From Bryobacterales bacterium (GTDB lineage: Bacteria > Acidobacteriota > Terriglobia > Bryobacterales > Bryobacteraceae): 48,206 nucleotides of DNA. Below, one piece after another: positions 9,878 through 18,071 of this stretch (within the stretch, counting starts at the first letter, position 1; each line of letters begins with the position of its first letter). Under the pieces are notes generated by a model, which saw only the letters and a list, made by a program, of their open reading frames with translations, was not told the DNA's origin and did no database searches. The stretch is from positions 1 through 48,206 of the forward strand of contig JAEUQF010000301.1 of NCBI GenBank assembly GCA_016789745.1, in the 5' to 3' direction. Made by a program: the position numbers and the translations under genes.

Positions 9878-10744
9878 ATGGGTATCATGTTTGCGATTGT
9901 CGGAATTCTCATCGTCATAGGCGCCGTTATCGGCGGATATTTGATGGAACACGGCCATCTGGCGGTGCTGGTACAGCCCGCCGAGCTGGTCATCATCGGG
10001 GGCGCCGCCTTCGGCACCCTCTTCATCGCCAATCCTTTGCCAACCGTCATGGGGATCTTCAAAGGAATCCTGGGCGTGTTCAAAGGAAACCGCTTTAACA
10101 AAGCCTTTTATCTCGACACACTCAAGATGGTCAATGACGTCTTCTCGTTTGCCCGCAAGAACAGTCTGGCCAAGTTGGAGCCTGACATCGAAGACCCGGA
10201 CAAGAGCCAGCTCTTCGGCAAGTACCCGAAGTTTGCCAAGGACCATCTCGCCCTGTATTTCTTTTGCGACACGCTACGTGTGCTTGTCACCGGCGGCGTG
10301 CAGACGCATGACCTTAACGAAATGATGGAACTCGACATGGAGACCCATCACCATGAATCGCAGGAGCCCGTGTCGGCGCTCAGCAACGTGGCCGACGCCC
10401 TGCCGGGCCTGGGTATTGTCGCCGCCGTGCTGGGCGTGGTCATCACGATGGGCTCGCTGGGCGGGCCGCCGGAGGAGATCGGCCACAAAGTGGCAGCGGC
10501 TCTGGTGGGCACGTTCCTGGGCATTCTGATGTGCTACGGGTTCTTTGGACCGCTGGCCGCCCACATGACCAAGATCAACGAAGCAGAGGGCAACTACTAT
10601 CACTGCCTGCGCGTGGCCCTGATCTCCTTCGCCAAGGGCTGCCCGCCGCTGATCGCCACCGAGTTCGCCAGGCGGGCGATTCCGGCGCACGTCCGGCCTT
10701 CGTTCAAGGAGATGGAAAAGGCCTGTAAGGGAGGCGGCGCCTAA
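9878..10744 (+). CDS. motA: Flagellar motor stator protein MotA
   Basis: MotA forms, with MotB, the ion-driven stator that turns the flagellum. The 288 residues show four membrane segments: residues 4-24 (ending GGYLMEHG), ~31-50 (AELVIIGGAAFGTLFIA), ~175-200 (ALPGLGIVAAVLGVV) and ~210-235. The conserved prolines of the third segment (ALPGLG), needed for torque, are present. The large cytoplasmic loop between segments 2 and 3 carries charged residues that would touch FliG. The stop directly abuts the motB start, a typical coupled pair. No other flagellar genes are in the window, so the pair is detached from the main flagellar cluster. Proton rather than sodium use is likely for the family but unproved here. 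Confidence 0.95.
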   Translation: MGIMFAIVGILIVIGAVIGGYLMEHGHLAVLVQPAELVIIGGAAFGTLFIANPLPTVMGIFKGILGVFKGNRFNKAFYLDTLKMVNDVFSFARKNSLAKLEPDIEDPDKSQLFGKYPKFAKDHLALYFFCDTLRVLVTGGVQTHDLNEMMELDMETHHHESQEPVSALSNVADALPGLGIVAAVLGVVITMGSLGGPPEEIGHKVAAALVGTFLGILMCYGFFGPLAAHMTKINEAEGNYYHCLRVALISFAKGCPPLIATEFARRAIPAHVRPSFKEMEKACKGGGA

Positions 10745-11689
10745 ATGTCGGAGCATGGCGAGCAGCCCATAATCATCATCAAGAAGAAGGGCGGCCATGG
10801 CGGTCACCACGGTGGCGCCTGGAAGGTGGCGTACGCCGACTTTGTCACAGCGATGATGGCGCTGTTCATTGTGCTGTGGCTCCTGTCGAGTGACGAAAAG
10901 GTGAAGCAGGCGGTGGGCGGTTACTTCCAGGATCCCACCGGGAACGGCAAGATGATGGGCTCCAACATGCATGGAGCCGGCGACGGCCTGCAGCTCAAGA
11001 AAGACGACATGACGAACTTGAAGGACAAGCTGGAAGCTGCCCTCAAGCAGACTCCCGACTTTCAGAAACTCAGCAAGAACGTCCAAATCACGGTCACCGG
11101 CGAGGGCCTTCGGATTGAGTTGATTGAGGACGAGAAGGGCAAGGGCATGTTCTTCGACAGCGGGAGTGCCAAGCCAAGTGAGGTGGGCAAGGAGATCATC
11201 GCGAAGCTGGCTGGAGAACTCGGCAAGCTCCCGAACAACCTCTATATCGAAGGGCATACCGATTCCAAACCGTTTGCCTCCGAGACGGGGTACTCGAATT
11301 GGGAACTCTCGGCGGACCGTGCCAATGCCGCGCGCCGGCTGATGTCGGAGACCGGCTTACGTCCGGAGCAGGTGGGCCAGGTGCGCGGCTTTGCCTTCCA
11401 GCGTCCGCGGATTCCTGATGATCCGGAAAACTCCAGCAATCGCCGGATCTCCGTGATTGTGCAGTACCAGCAGCCGCCAAAGCCGACCAAGGAAGAAGAG
11501 GCCGAAGCCGCCAAGAAGGAAGCCGGAGGGCACGGCGAGGCTGCCGCCGGACATGGAGAAAAGAAGGCGAGCGGCGGTGGGCACGGCGAGAAGAAGCCGG
11601 AATCGGGCCACGGTGAGGCAAAACCCGCCGACAGCCACGGGGCGGAGAAGCCCTCCGCGCACGGGCCGCCCGCCAAGGCAGGCCACTAA
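10745..11689 (+). CDS. motB: Flagellar motor stator protein MotB with His/Gly-rich tail
   Basis: The N-terminus has KKKGGHGGHHGGAWKVAYAD followed by one membrane helix (FVTAMMALFIVLWLLSS). The Asp just before the helix, in VAYAD, matches the ion-binding Asp32 of E. coli MotB. A plug-like amphipathic stretch follows, then an OmpA/MotB peptidoglycan-binding domain, with LYIEGHTDSKPF (near residue 165) and NRRISVIVQY. The last ~70 residues are unusual: a Lys/Glu/Ala run, then several copies of a GHGE/SHGE unit rich in His, Lys and Gly, not part of the usual MotB (~260-310 residues). The tail would lie in the periplasm and could bind metal. It follows motA with no gap. Confidence 0.93.
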   Translation: MSEHGEQPIIIIKKKGGHGGHHGGAWKVAYADFVTAMMALFIVLWLLSSDEKVKQAVGGYFQDPTGNGKMMGSNMHGAGDGLQLKKDDMTNLKDKLEAALKQTPDFQKLSKNVQITVTGEGLRIELIEDEKGKGMFFDSGSAKPSEVGKEIIAKLAGELGKLPNNLYIEGHTDSKPFASETGYSNWELSADRANAARRLMSETGLRPEQVGQVRGFAFQRPRIPDDPENSSNRRISVIVQYQQPPKPTKEEEAEAAKKEAGGHGEAAAGHGEKKASGGGHGEKKPESGHGEAKPADSHGAEKPSAHGPPAKAGH

Positions 11690-12414
11690 CGCAGGCTGAG
11701 GCCGCCGTCAATTGCCAGAACCTGCCCGGTTACAAACTCCGAGGCCGTCAGGAAGTAGTGCACGGCCTCGGCGATCTCCTCCGCGGTGCCGGGCCGCTGC
11801 GCGGGCGTGGCGCGCACCATCGCTTCTGCCCGCTCGTCCAGGTCGCCAAAGGGAATCACGCCCGGCGCAACGGAGTTCACCGTGATGTCGGGCGCTAGGG
11901 CCTTCGCCAACGCCTTGGTCATGTGAATCACCCCCGCCTTCGACGCGCAGTAGTGGGCATGCTCGGCCCACGGCCGGATGCCGCCCAGCGAACTGATGTT
12001 CACAATCCGCCCTCCACCATGGCGGCGCATGCGAATCGCGGCCTGCTGGCAGCAGAAGAACGTCGCTTTCAGGTTCACGCTATGAATGAAATCCCAATCG
12101 GCTTCGGTGACGTCGAATGGGTGGAATCGGGTGAAACGCGCGGCGTTGTTCACCAGGCCATCCAGCCGGCCGTAGCGCTCCTCCAGTTCCGCAAACATGC
12201 GGGTGATGTCGGCCACGGATTCCAGATTCGCCTGCAGCAGTCCGGCGGCGCCGCATTCGTCGGCCGTTGCCCGTGCCTCCCGTTCACTTTCGTTGTAGTG
12301 GATCAGCACCCGCGCCCCTTCGCGCGCCAGATGCAGCGCAATTCCGCGCCCGATGCGCCTGGCGGCGCCGGTCACCAGCACCAGTTTGCCGCTTAGGTCA
12401 GACCGTTGGCTCAT
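11686..12414 (-). CDS. Short-chain dehydrogenase/reductase, pteridine-reductase-like
   Basis: A 242-residue NAD(P)H-dependent oxidoreductase. The cofactor site is VTGAARRIGRGIA at the N-terminus, NNAARF near residue 80, then the Ser...YCASKAG catalytic motif (IVNISSLGG and HYCASKAGV). The RRIG variant, with an Arg in the glycine loop, suggests NADPH use and resembles pteridine reductase/FolM-like SDRs more than fatty acid reductases. Start ATG 12414 was chosen over the longer open frame because it follows the conserved fold and overlaps the upstream MFS gene by only 17 bases. It is the last gene of the operon that begins with mazG. The substrate is unknown. Confidence 0.85.
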   Translation of the reverse strand: MSQRSDLSGKLVLVTGAARRIGRGIALHLAREGARVLIHYNESEREARATADECGAAGLLQANLESVADITRMFAELEERYGRLDGLVNNAARFTRFHPFDVTEADWDFIHSVNLKATFFCCQQAAIRMRRHGGGRIVNISSLGGIRPWAEHAHYCASKAGVIHMTKALAKALAPDITVNSVAPGVIPFGDLDERAEAMVRATPAQRPGTAEEIAEAVHYFLTASEFVTGQVLAIDGGLSLR

Positions 12415-13690
12415 GAACCTCCACCTCGTTTGGCTCCACCCCTTCGCGCTCCGGCTCCGGCAACCGTCCCGCGGCATCCAGTGCCAGCCAGTAAAAGGCC
12501 GTCAGCGAACTCAGGATACCGGAGACCAGCCCGATGGTCCTTGGACTGTATTGCGAACTCGCCGCACCCGCCGCCGTCATGGACAGCATCATGGTGCCCC
12601 AGGTGAGCGTTTCAATGGTGGAAAACACTCGCCCGCGATAGGCGTTCGAAACGTGGCGCAGCATTTGCGACATGTTAAGCACGCTACTGATGGCCACCGC
12701 CGCACGTGACAGCGCTATGAAAAAGCAGGCCCAGGCGAAGCTCTGCATCTGGCTGAAGATGACGTAAGCTCCGCCATGCACCAGATACACCACGGCGATC
12801 AGCTTCTTGTAGGCCGAAAAGCTCAGCCGCGGGCCCAGCCAGTGGGCCAGCAATCCGCCCAGCAACAGCCCGGAACCGGCAAAGCCCCAAATGATACCGA
12901 TGCCCGCGGCGCCCTTATGGAAGACCTGCTCGCCGAAAAGGCTGAACAGAATCTGCGCGGCGCCGCCGCCGGTGGCCCAGCCCACGGCAACCACCGCGAC
13001 CCCCATCATCATCGGATGCGCGCGCATGTACCGCAATCCGGCCGCATATTCGTGCCAGGGTTTGACGACATCCACTTCGGTCAGCGACCTTCTTTCGGCC
13101 TTGAAGGATCCTCCCGCCACGCGCAGCCGCGAGATGCACCAGGCCGAAAACAGGAACGACAGGGCGTTGAAGAAGAAGCTCCACTGGTAGCCGAAGTGCG
13201 TTACACTTGCTCCGCCCAACATGGCGCCGATGGTGAGCGTGGTCCACTGTGTCGTCTGCGTCAGCGAGTTCGCCGTGTGCAGTTGCTCCTTCGTGGCAAT
13301 CGTTGGCAGAATGGCCGACCGGCCGCTGGTAAAGAAGGGCGATGCCACCATGAGCATCGCGCTCAAGGCAAACAACGTTGAGGGAACGGGGTTGGCGGCC
13401 GCCAGGATGAAGAACAGCGCCATCACCGCCCGCACCAGGTCACTGGCAATCATAACGCGCTTGCGGTCCAGGCGGTCCAACAGGACGCCCGCCAGCGGCC
13501 CGGCCAGGATCGCGGGCACCGCGCGCGAGAGCAGAACTCCGGTCACCACCATCCCCGAATGCGGCAGCGTCACCGCCAGGCCGAACACGGCGATGTTGTT
13601 GAAATGGTCGCCCACCTCGCTCACCACCTGCCCCATCCACGTATAGCGATAGTTCGGGTTCTCGCGCAGCAGTTGCAGGAAACCTGCCAT
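12398..13690 (-). CDS. MFS transporter (macrolide/enterobactin-exporter type)
   Basis: A 430-residue inner-membrane protein with about twelve hydrophobic helices. The N-terminal segment (YRYTWMGQVVSEVGDHFNNI) and the motif GPLAGVLLDRLDRKRVMIAS, a form of the GxxxDRxGRK loop 2-3 motif, mark the major facilitator superfamily. The overall pattern resembles DHA3-type exporters such as EntS or MefA, which move small molecules out using the proton gradient. Its ATG starts right after the stop of the EamA gene upstream, and its 3' end overlaps the SDR gene, so all three are translated from one message. The exported compound could be an amino acid derivative given the racemase upstream, but that is inference. 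Confidence 0.88.
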   Translation of the reverse strand: MAGFLQLLRENPNYRYTWMGQVVSEVGDHFNNIAVFGLAVTLPHSGMVVTGVLLSRAVPAILAGPLAGVLLDRLDRKRVMIASDLVRAVMALFFILAAANPVPSTLFALSAMLMVASPFFTSGRSAILPTIATKEQLHTANSLTQTTQWTTLTIGAMLGGASVTHFGYQWSFFFNALSFLFSAWCISRLRVAGGSFKAERRSLTEVDVVKPWHEYAAGLRYMRAHPMMMGVAVVAVGWATGGGAAQILFSLFGEQVFHKGAAGIGIIWGFAGSGLLLGGLLAHWLGPRLSFSAYKKLIAVVYLVHGGAYVIFSQMQSFAWACFFIALSRAAVAISSVLNMSQMLRHVSNAYRGRVFSTIETLTWGTMMLSMTAAGAASSQYSPRTIGLVSGILSSLTAFYWLALDAAGRLPEPEREGVEPNEVEVHEPTV

Positions 13691-14593
13691 CTAGCTCCGC
13701 TCCGTGAGCAGCACGCCGGTCAGCACTAGGCCTCCCCCTGCCACCAGGGTTCCGCTGATCTGATCGCCCATCAGCCCCACAGCCAGCAGTGTGGCCATCA
13801 AGGGCTGCAGATAGCCGAAAGCCGATACCCGCGAGGCAGGCAGATGCGTCAGCGCGTAGTAGAAAATCACGTAGGCTACGGCTGACGGAAAGATCGCCAT
13901 GTACAGCACGCTGGCCCAACCCGCCATCGACACACGGCCCAGATCGAAGGTCTGCAACTGCCAGGCAATCACCGGCAGCAGCACCGTGCCCCCGCCCAGG
14001 AAGGCGAAGGTATTGACCGTCAGCCCGCCGTGTTTCGCGGTAAGCCGCTTGCCGATCACGGCAAAACAGGCAAACGTGGTGCCTGACAGGAATACAAGGG
14101 CATCGCCCAGCAGCGTCGGCGGATGGCCGCCGCCCCCGCGAGCCAGTTGCAGCACGGCAACGCCGACCAGCGCCACCATCATGCCCAGCACCCGCGGGCG
14201 CGTAATCTGCTCAATACGCGCGGCTGCGGAGATGGTCAGAACCTGCAGCGGCAAAAGACCTGTAATGATGGCCGCGTGGGTTGTGCTGGTGCGGTTGTAG
14301 CCCAGCAGAAACAGCACCTGGTTGAAGGTAACTCCCACCACACCCAGCGCCAGAAGAACCGGAATGTCCTTCGCCGCCCAGGGCTCTTTATCCAGCGTGC
14401 GCCCCTTCCATAGGTACAGCGGCAACAGGGCCATGCCCGCAAAGACCGCACGCAAACTTGCCGCCAACAAAGGCGGAAACTCCTGCAGCGCCACCCGCGC
14501 CACAATAAAATTGAAAGACCAGAACGCCACCATCAGCACCAGCAGGCTATATACCCACAGGGCCGATGGCGGCCTACTACTACCTTCGCTCAA
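13691..14593 (-). CDS. EamA/DMT family metabolite transporter
   Basis: A ten-helix drug/metabolite transporter of ~300 residues with the two EamA repeats: the first begins at LWVYSLLVLMVAFWSFNF, the second around LGDALVFLSGTTFACFAVIG. Such proteins commonly export amino acids, purines or sugars. The longer open frame upstream is discarded, because its sequence lies inside the racemase gene and has no membrane character. TTG 14593 overlaps the racemase stop as TTGA, giving the expected family length of ~300. Helix prolines and a conserved C-terminal helix (GTLVAGGGLVLTGVLL) fit. It sits directly downstream of NSAR/OSBS and upstream of the MFS gene in one transcript. Substrate unknown. Confidence 0.88.
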   Translation of the reverse strand: MSEGSSRPPSALWVYSLLVLMVAFWSFNFIVARVALQEFPPLLAASLRAVFAGMALLPLYLWKGRTLDKEPWAAKDIPVLLALGVVGVTFNQVLFLLGYNRTSTTHAAIITGLLPLQVLTISAAARIEQITRPRVLGMMVALVGVAVLQLARGGGGHPPTLLGDALVFLSGTTFACFAVIGKRLTAKHGGLTVNTFAFLGGGTVLLPVIAWQLQTFDLGRVSMAGWASVLYMAIFPSAVAYVIFYYALTHLPASRVSAFGYLQPLMATLLAVGLMGDQISGTLVAGGGLVLTGVLLTERS

Positions 14594-15705
14594 CGCAGCA
14601 CGTCCTCCTGCTCCGTAATATGTTTGATGAAATCCATGTCCAATTCGTAGCCAAAACCTGGCCCGTCGCGCTTCACAATCGTGCCGTGCGGCGTGGTTTC
14701 CACCGCAGGCTGGATAATGTCCTGTTTCCAGTAGCGTTTGCTGGCCGACACGTCGCCCGGCAGCACAAAATTCGGCAGCGTGGCCAACGCCACGTTGTGC
14801 GCGCGCCCGATACCGGCCTCCAGCATGCCGCCGCACCACACCGGAATACCGGCGGCCTGGCATACATCGTGCACCTTCTTGGCTTCCGTGAATCCGCCCA
14901 CGCGGCCCAGTTTGATGTTGATGATGCCGCAGGCCTTCATACGGATCGCCTGAGCAGCCTGGTGCGCGGTACGGATACACTCATCCAGGCAGATCGGCGT
15001 CTGCAGAGCCGCCTGCAACGGCACGTGATCGATGATCTCGTCATGCGCCAGCGGCTGCTCAATCATCATCAGGTAAAACTCGTCCAGACGCTTCAGCCGG
15101 TCAATATCAGCCAGCGTGTAGGCACTGTTGGCGTCGGCCATCAGCTTGATGGACGGAAACTCGCGCCGCACTTCACGGATGACATCCACATCCCAACCCG
15201 GCTTGATCTTCATCTTGATCCGCTGGTAGCCGGCTTCCACTTCGACGCGTATCTTCTCCAGCAACTGCGGCACCGAGTCCTGAATACCTATCGACACGCC
15301 ACAGGGAATCTCGTTACGGGCGCCTCCGCCAATCTGCTTCCACAACGGCACACCGGCCTGACGGGCTTCCAGGTCCCAGCAGGCCACTTCCAGCCCGCCC
15401 TGTGCCATATGATGGCCGCGGATGTGGGCCGTGCGCGCCGCCACTTCCGCAGCCGAGCCAAACGGGTGGCCGATCACACGCGGCGCCACGTAGTCCTTCA
15501 GAATCAGCCACGCCGAGTCCGTCCATTCCTCGTTATAGAAGGGGTTCTCGCCGCAGGTCACCTCGCCCCAGCCCGACACGCCGCCCGCGCGCACCTCCAC
15601 CAGCACCATCTTGCGCTCATAGGTGCGTCCGAAGCTGGTCTCAAAGAAGTGCACCAGCGGCATGCGGATCTTCCGCAGCACAATCTGCTCAATCTGAAAC
15701 GCCAT
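14590..15705 (-). CDS. N-succinylamino acid racemase / o-succinylbenzoate synthase (enolase superfamily)
   Basis: A 371-residue enolase-superfamily enzyme in the MLE subgroup. The catalytic lysine motif is IKMKIKPG (near residue 165), metal ligands are in LMADANSAY, MMIEQPL and CLDECI, and the second lysine is in INIKLGRVGG (near residue 265). WCGGMLEAGIGRAHN follows. This layout is that of the OSBS/NSAR family, where one active site can make o-succinylbenzoate for menaquinone or racemise N-succinylamino acids. No other menaquinone gene is visible, while the gene just upstream is a GNAT acyltransferase of the kind found beside NSAR genes in D-to-L amino acid conversion. That context favours NSAR, but menC cannot be excluded. 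Confidence 0.85.
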   Translation of the reverse strand: MAFQIEQIVLRKIRMPLVHFFETSFGRTYERKMVLVEVRAGGVSGWGEVTCGENPFYNEEWTDSAWLILKDYVAPRVIGHPFGSAAEVAARTAHIRGHHMAQGGLEVACWDLEARQAGVPLWKQIGGGARNEIPCGVSIGIQDSVPQLLEKIRVEVEAGYQRIKMKIKPGWDVDVIREVRREFPSIKLMADANSAYTLADIDRLKRLDEFYLMMIEQPLAHDEIIDHVPLQAALQTPICLDECIRTAHQAAQAIRMKACGIINIKLGRVGGFTEAKKVHDVCQAAGIPVWCGGMLEAGIGRAHNVALATLPNFVLPGDVSASKRYWKQDIIQPAVETTPHGTIVKRDGPGFGYELDMDFIKHITEQEDVLR

Positions 15706-15714
15706 TCCGGTTGT

Positions 15715-16473
15715 TTATCCTTTGCCAGAATCGGTCCGCGCCGACAACAGGTAGATGCCTTCCTCCGGCGTCGCGGAGAACCCGCTCACTTCCAATCCGT
15801 TGCGGAAGTGTTCCAAAAACTGCTCCCGCACGGCGGTCTGCACGTCACGGGCACGAGCCGGATCCGACTGACGGATTTCGGCGATATCAGCCGGCACGGC
15901 GATTTGCGCCACCACTTCCGGCCGCTTCCGTTCGCCGCCGCCCAGCAATTCCTCGACGCGTGGCGACCCAATCCACCATTCGGCAATACAGCGATCGGTC
16001 GGCAGCCCGCCGTGCAGATGGCTGGACGTAGTGCCGTACTGGTTCGGCACGAAGCGGCGCACTACCGCGCCCAGCCGCTCCATGTTGAAGAAGGCGTTCT
16101 TCAGTTCCAGCGGATCGAAGGTCCACTCCACCAATTGGATGCCGCGACCCAGCGCTTCGTCGCGCTGCAACAGCTTCAGGCGCCGCCCCAATCCGCGATC
16201 CCGATAGCCCGCCATGGTGCCCAGCATATGGCTGTGCAGATACGTGCTGCCGTCGCTCTTCAGGCCGGGGATGGCGATGAGGAACGCCACCATCTTCGAG
16301 CCGTCGAAGGCACCTAGCGTCTGCCCGCCGATCTTATTGGCCACCACGAACAACCGCCGCGGCAGCAGTTCGATGTCGGCGAAGCCCCAGATCTCCTTCT
16401 GCAGCGCCACCGCTTCTTCAAACTCCGCAATGGACGCGAGCGGCCGCGTGACAATTTCCTGACTCAAACTCAC
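15715..16473 (-). CDS. GNAT-family N-acyltransferase (COG3375-like), NSAR partner
   Basis: A ~252-residue acyl-CoA-dependent N-acyltransferase. The GNAT core has LHSHMLGTMAGYRDRGLGRRLKL, with the RGLGRRL acyl-CoA pyrophosphate loop near residue 105, and a strand VEWTFDPLELKNAFFNMERLG. The C-terminal 130 residues (PNQYGTTSSHLHGGLPTDR onward) are particular to the COG3375-like group. Members of this group have been described as succinyl-CoA:D-amino acid N-succinyltransferases that feed NSAR. Start GTG 16473 is chosen because it overlaps the mazG stop as GTGA; an open frame back to 16494 exists. The NSAR gene follows after 9 bases. The role is inferred from family and neighbour. Confidence 0.82.
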   Translation of the reverse strand: MSLSQEIVTRPLASIAEFEEAVALQKEIWGFADIELLPRRLFVVANKIGGQTLGAFDGSKMVAFLIAIPGLKSDGSTYLHSHMLGTMAGYRDRGLGRRLKLLQRDEALGRGIQLVEWTFDPLELKNAFFNMERLGAVVRRFVPNQYGTTSSHLHGGLPTDRCIAEWWIGSPRVEELLGGGERKRPEVVAQIAVPADIAEIRQSDPARARDVQTAVREQFLEHFRNGLEVSGFSATPEEGIYLLSARTDSGKG

Positions 16474-17258
16474 TCCGACTTGGCCTCCTGCCACAGCGCT
16501 TCCATCTCCTCCAGATTTGATTCCGCCAGACTACGCCCGCGCACCGCCAAGCCCCGCTCCACATGACCGAAACGCTTCCGGAACTTAGCGTTGGTACGGC
16601 GCAACGCCTGCTCCGGATCCACCTTCAGGAACCGCGCCAGGTTCACGATGGTGAACAGCAGGTCACCCAGTTCTGCCTCGATCTCATCGGAGCCGGCCTT
16701 GGCCTGCGCCTCTTCGAGTTCCGCCAGTTCCTCGCGTACCTTATCGGCTACCTGGCCGATTTCGGGCCAATCAAATCCGGCGCCAGCGGCTTTGCTGGAA
16801 ATCTGCTGCGCCTCCACCAGCGCAGGCATGGCGCGTGGAACACCGTCCAGCAGCCCTTTCGGCTTCTCGGCCCGGGCTCTCTTTTCCTCGGCCTTGATCT
16901 CGTCCCAGCGCGTCTTCACCTGGTCGGCTGTCTTCGCGTCACCAGTGCCGAACACATGCGGATGGCGCCGGATCAGCTTCTCGTTGATGGCATCCAGGGC
17001 GTCGCCGATGGTGAACTTGCCGTCCTCCTGCGCCATCTGCGCGTAGAAGACCGCCTGCAGTAGGAAGTCGCCGAGTTCCTCGCACAAGTCGCGCCAATCC
17101 CTGCGGTCAATGGCATCGAGAACTTCATAGGTCTCTTCGAGCGTGTACTTCTTGATGGAATCGAAGTCCTGCTCGCGGTCCCACGGACACCCGTCTGGCG
17201 CCCGCAGTCTGGCCATGATCGCCACTAGCTGCTCAAATCGTTCACCGGTTGTTGACAC
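16470..17258 (-). CDS. mazG: Nucleoside triphosphate pyrophosphohydrolase MazG
   Basis: MazG hydrolyses NTPs to NMPs and pyrophosphate, cleaning non-canonical nucleotides. The 262-residue protein has two MazG domains, as in E. coli (263 residues). The first carries CPWDREQDFDSIKKYTLEET followed by the EExxE-type helix (DLCEELGDFLLQAVFYAQM). The second carries KVREELAELEEAQ and the helix EIEAELGDLLFTIVNLARF with the metal-binding acidic residues. The N-terminus (MSTTGERFEQLVAIMARLRA) is typical. This is the first gene of a six-gene operon whose other products are not nucleotide enzymes, so the link may be only co-expression. It overlaps the GNAT gene by four bases. Confidence 0.95.
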   Translation of the reverse strand: MSTTGERFEQLVAIMARLRAPDGCPWDREQDFDSIKKYTLEETYEVLDAIDRRDWRDLCEELGDFLLQAVFYAQMAQEDGKFTIGDALDAINEKLIRRHPHVFGTGDAKTADQVKTRWDEIKAEEKRARAEKPKGLLDGVPRAMPALVEAQQISSKAAGAGFDWPEIGQVADKVREELAELEEAQAKAGSDEIEAELGDLLFTIVNLARFLKVDPEQALRRTNAKFRKRFGHVERGLAVRGRSLAESNLEEMEALWQEAKSE

Positions 17259-17300
17259 GAAATCTTTCTATTTTATCACCCGCAGGAACGGCAGAAGGCT

Positions 17301-18071
17301 TCATTGCACTTCGCGCCTGCAGAAATCCCAGCAGCCGATACCCATAGCGGCCAAACCGAACAATCCACTCACCCACAGCCCGGTTACCAGATCATGTGGC
17401 CGCCCGGACAGCACCAACATCGGTAGCGCCCAGGGAAAGTACTGCGGCCAGCCACCCAGCGGGTGCGTTGCGATAACCGCGACATACGCTACGACCATGC
17501 CCATGACCCCGGTAGCGACTGCCACCGCGAAGGACCGGAACCGTAGACTCACCCAATGCTGGATCGCTAGTGCCAGGAACGCTAGCCCGGCCACCTCCAA
17601 ACCCATCCGAAAGATCGGTCCAACAGGAACGGGCGGCTGGAAGCGATACTCTGCCTGTAGCCGAGGCAAGAGCCAACCGTCGATTAGGACGCCACACACA
17701 AGAACAACTGTCCCCGCGGAAGTCATCGTGTACACCACGATAAACTTCGCGACGTAGACGGTCCATCGAGGTACGGGCCGCGCAAATAGACTCTTCCACT
17801 GGTTCTCCGCATGATCCAGGCCAGCCACCAGCGCACTCTCGATCGTCATGTAAAGCGGCAGCAGCAGCAGGGTCCAGAGCATCAGGGTGACACGCGTCAA
17901 AGCTGTCCACTCGTTGCTCACACCCATCCGGCCTAACGTGCTGAAGGGCGATTGCGACGCCAGAAAGAGCACGAGCACGACAATCGACAGGGGCGCAAGC
18001 ACTACCAGTTTGGCGGCGATAGTCCGCTTCAGCTTCAGCAACTCCGCGCTCAAGGCACGCACGAACATCAT
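17301..18071 (-). CDS. ABC transporter permease (ABC-2 type)
   Basis: A 256-residue membrane protein with six hydrophobic helices. The N-terminus MMFVRALSAELLKLKRT with a first long helix is typical of ABC-2 permeases that pair with CcmA-type ATPases, often in lantibiotic-immunity or multidrug export. The start ATG 18071 overlaps the last base of the ATPase stop (TGATG), and the open frame further upstream is antisense-like and not used. The two genes form one operon. The pair does not sit beside peptide or bacteriocin genes, so the cargo is unknown. Confidence 0.85.
   Translation of the reverse strand: MMFVRALSAELLKLKRTIAAKLVVLAPLSIVVLVLFLASQSPFSTLGRMGVSNEWTALTRVTLMLWTLLLLPLYMTIESALVAGLDHAENQWKSLFARPVPRWTVYVAKFIVVYTMTSAGTVVLVCGVLIDGWLLPRLQAEYRFQPPVPVGPIFRMGLEVAGLAFLALAIQHWVSLRFRSFAVAVATGVMGMVVAYVAVIATHPLGGWPQYFPWALPMLVLSGRPHDLVTGLWVSGLFGLAAMGIGCWDFCRREVQ

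Noticed and set aside
14594..14980. The longer N-terminus of the EamA open frame
   Set aside because: The sequence is inside the racemase gene in another frame, and has no membrane helix; TTG 14593 gives the usual length.
14566..16317. A 583-codon open frame antisense to the NSAR and GNAT genes
   Set aside because: It is the shadow of two well-defined genes. Composition is typical of antisense frames and no motif is visible.
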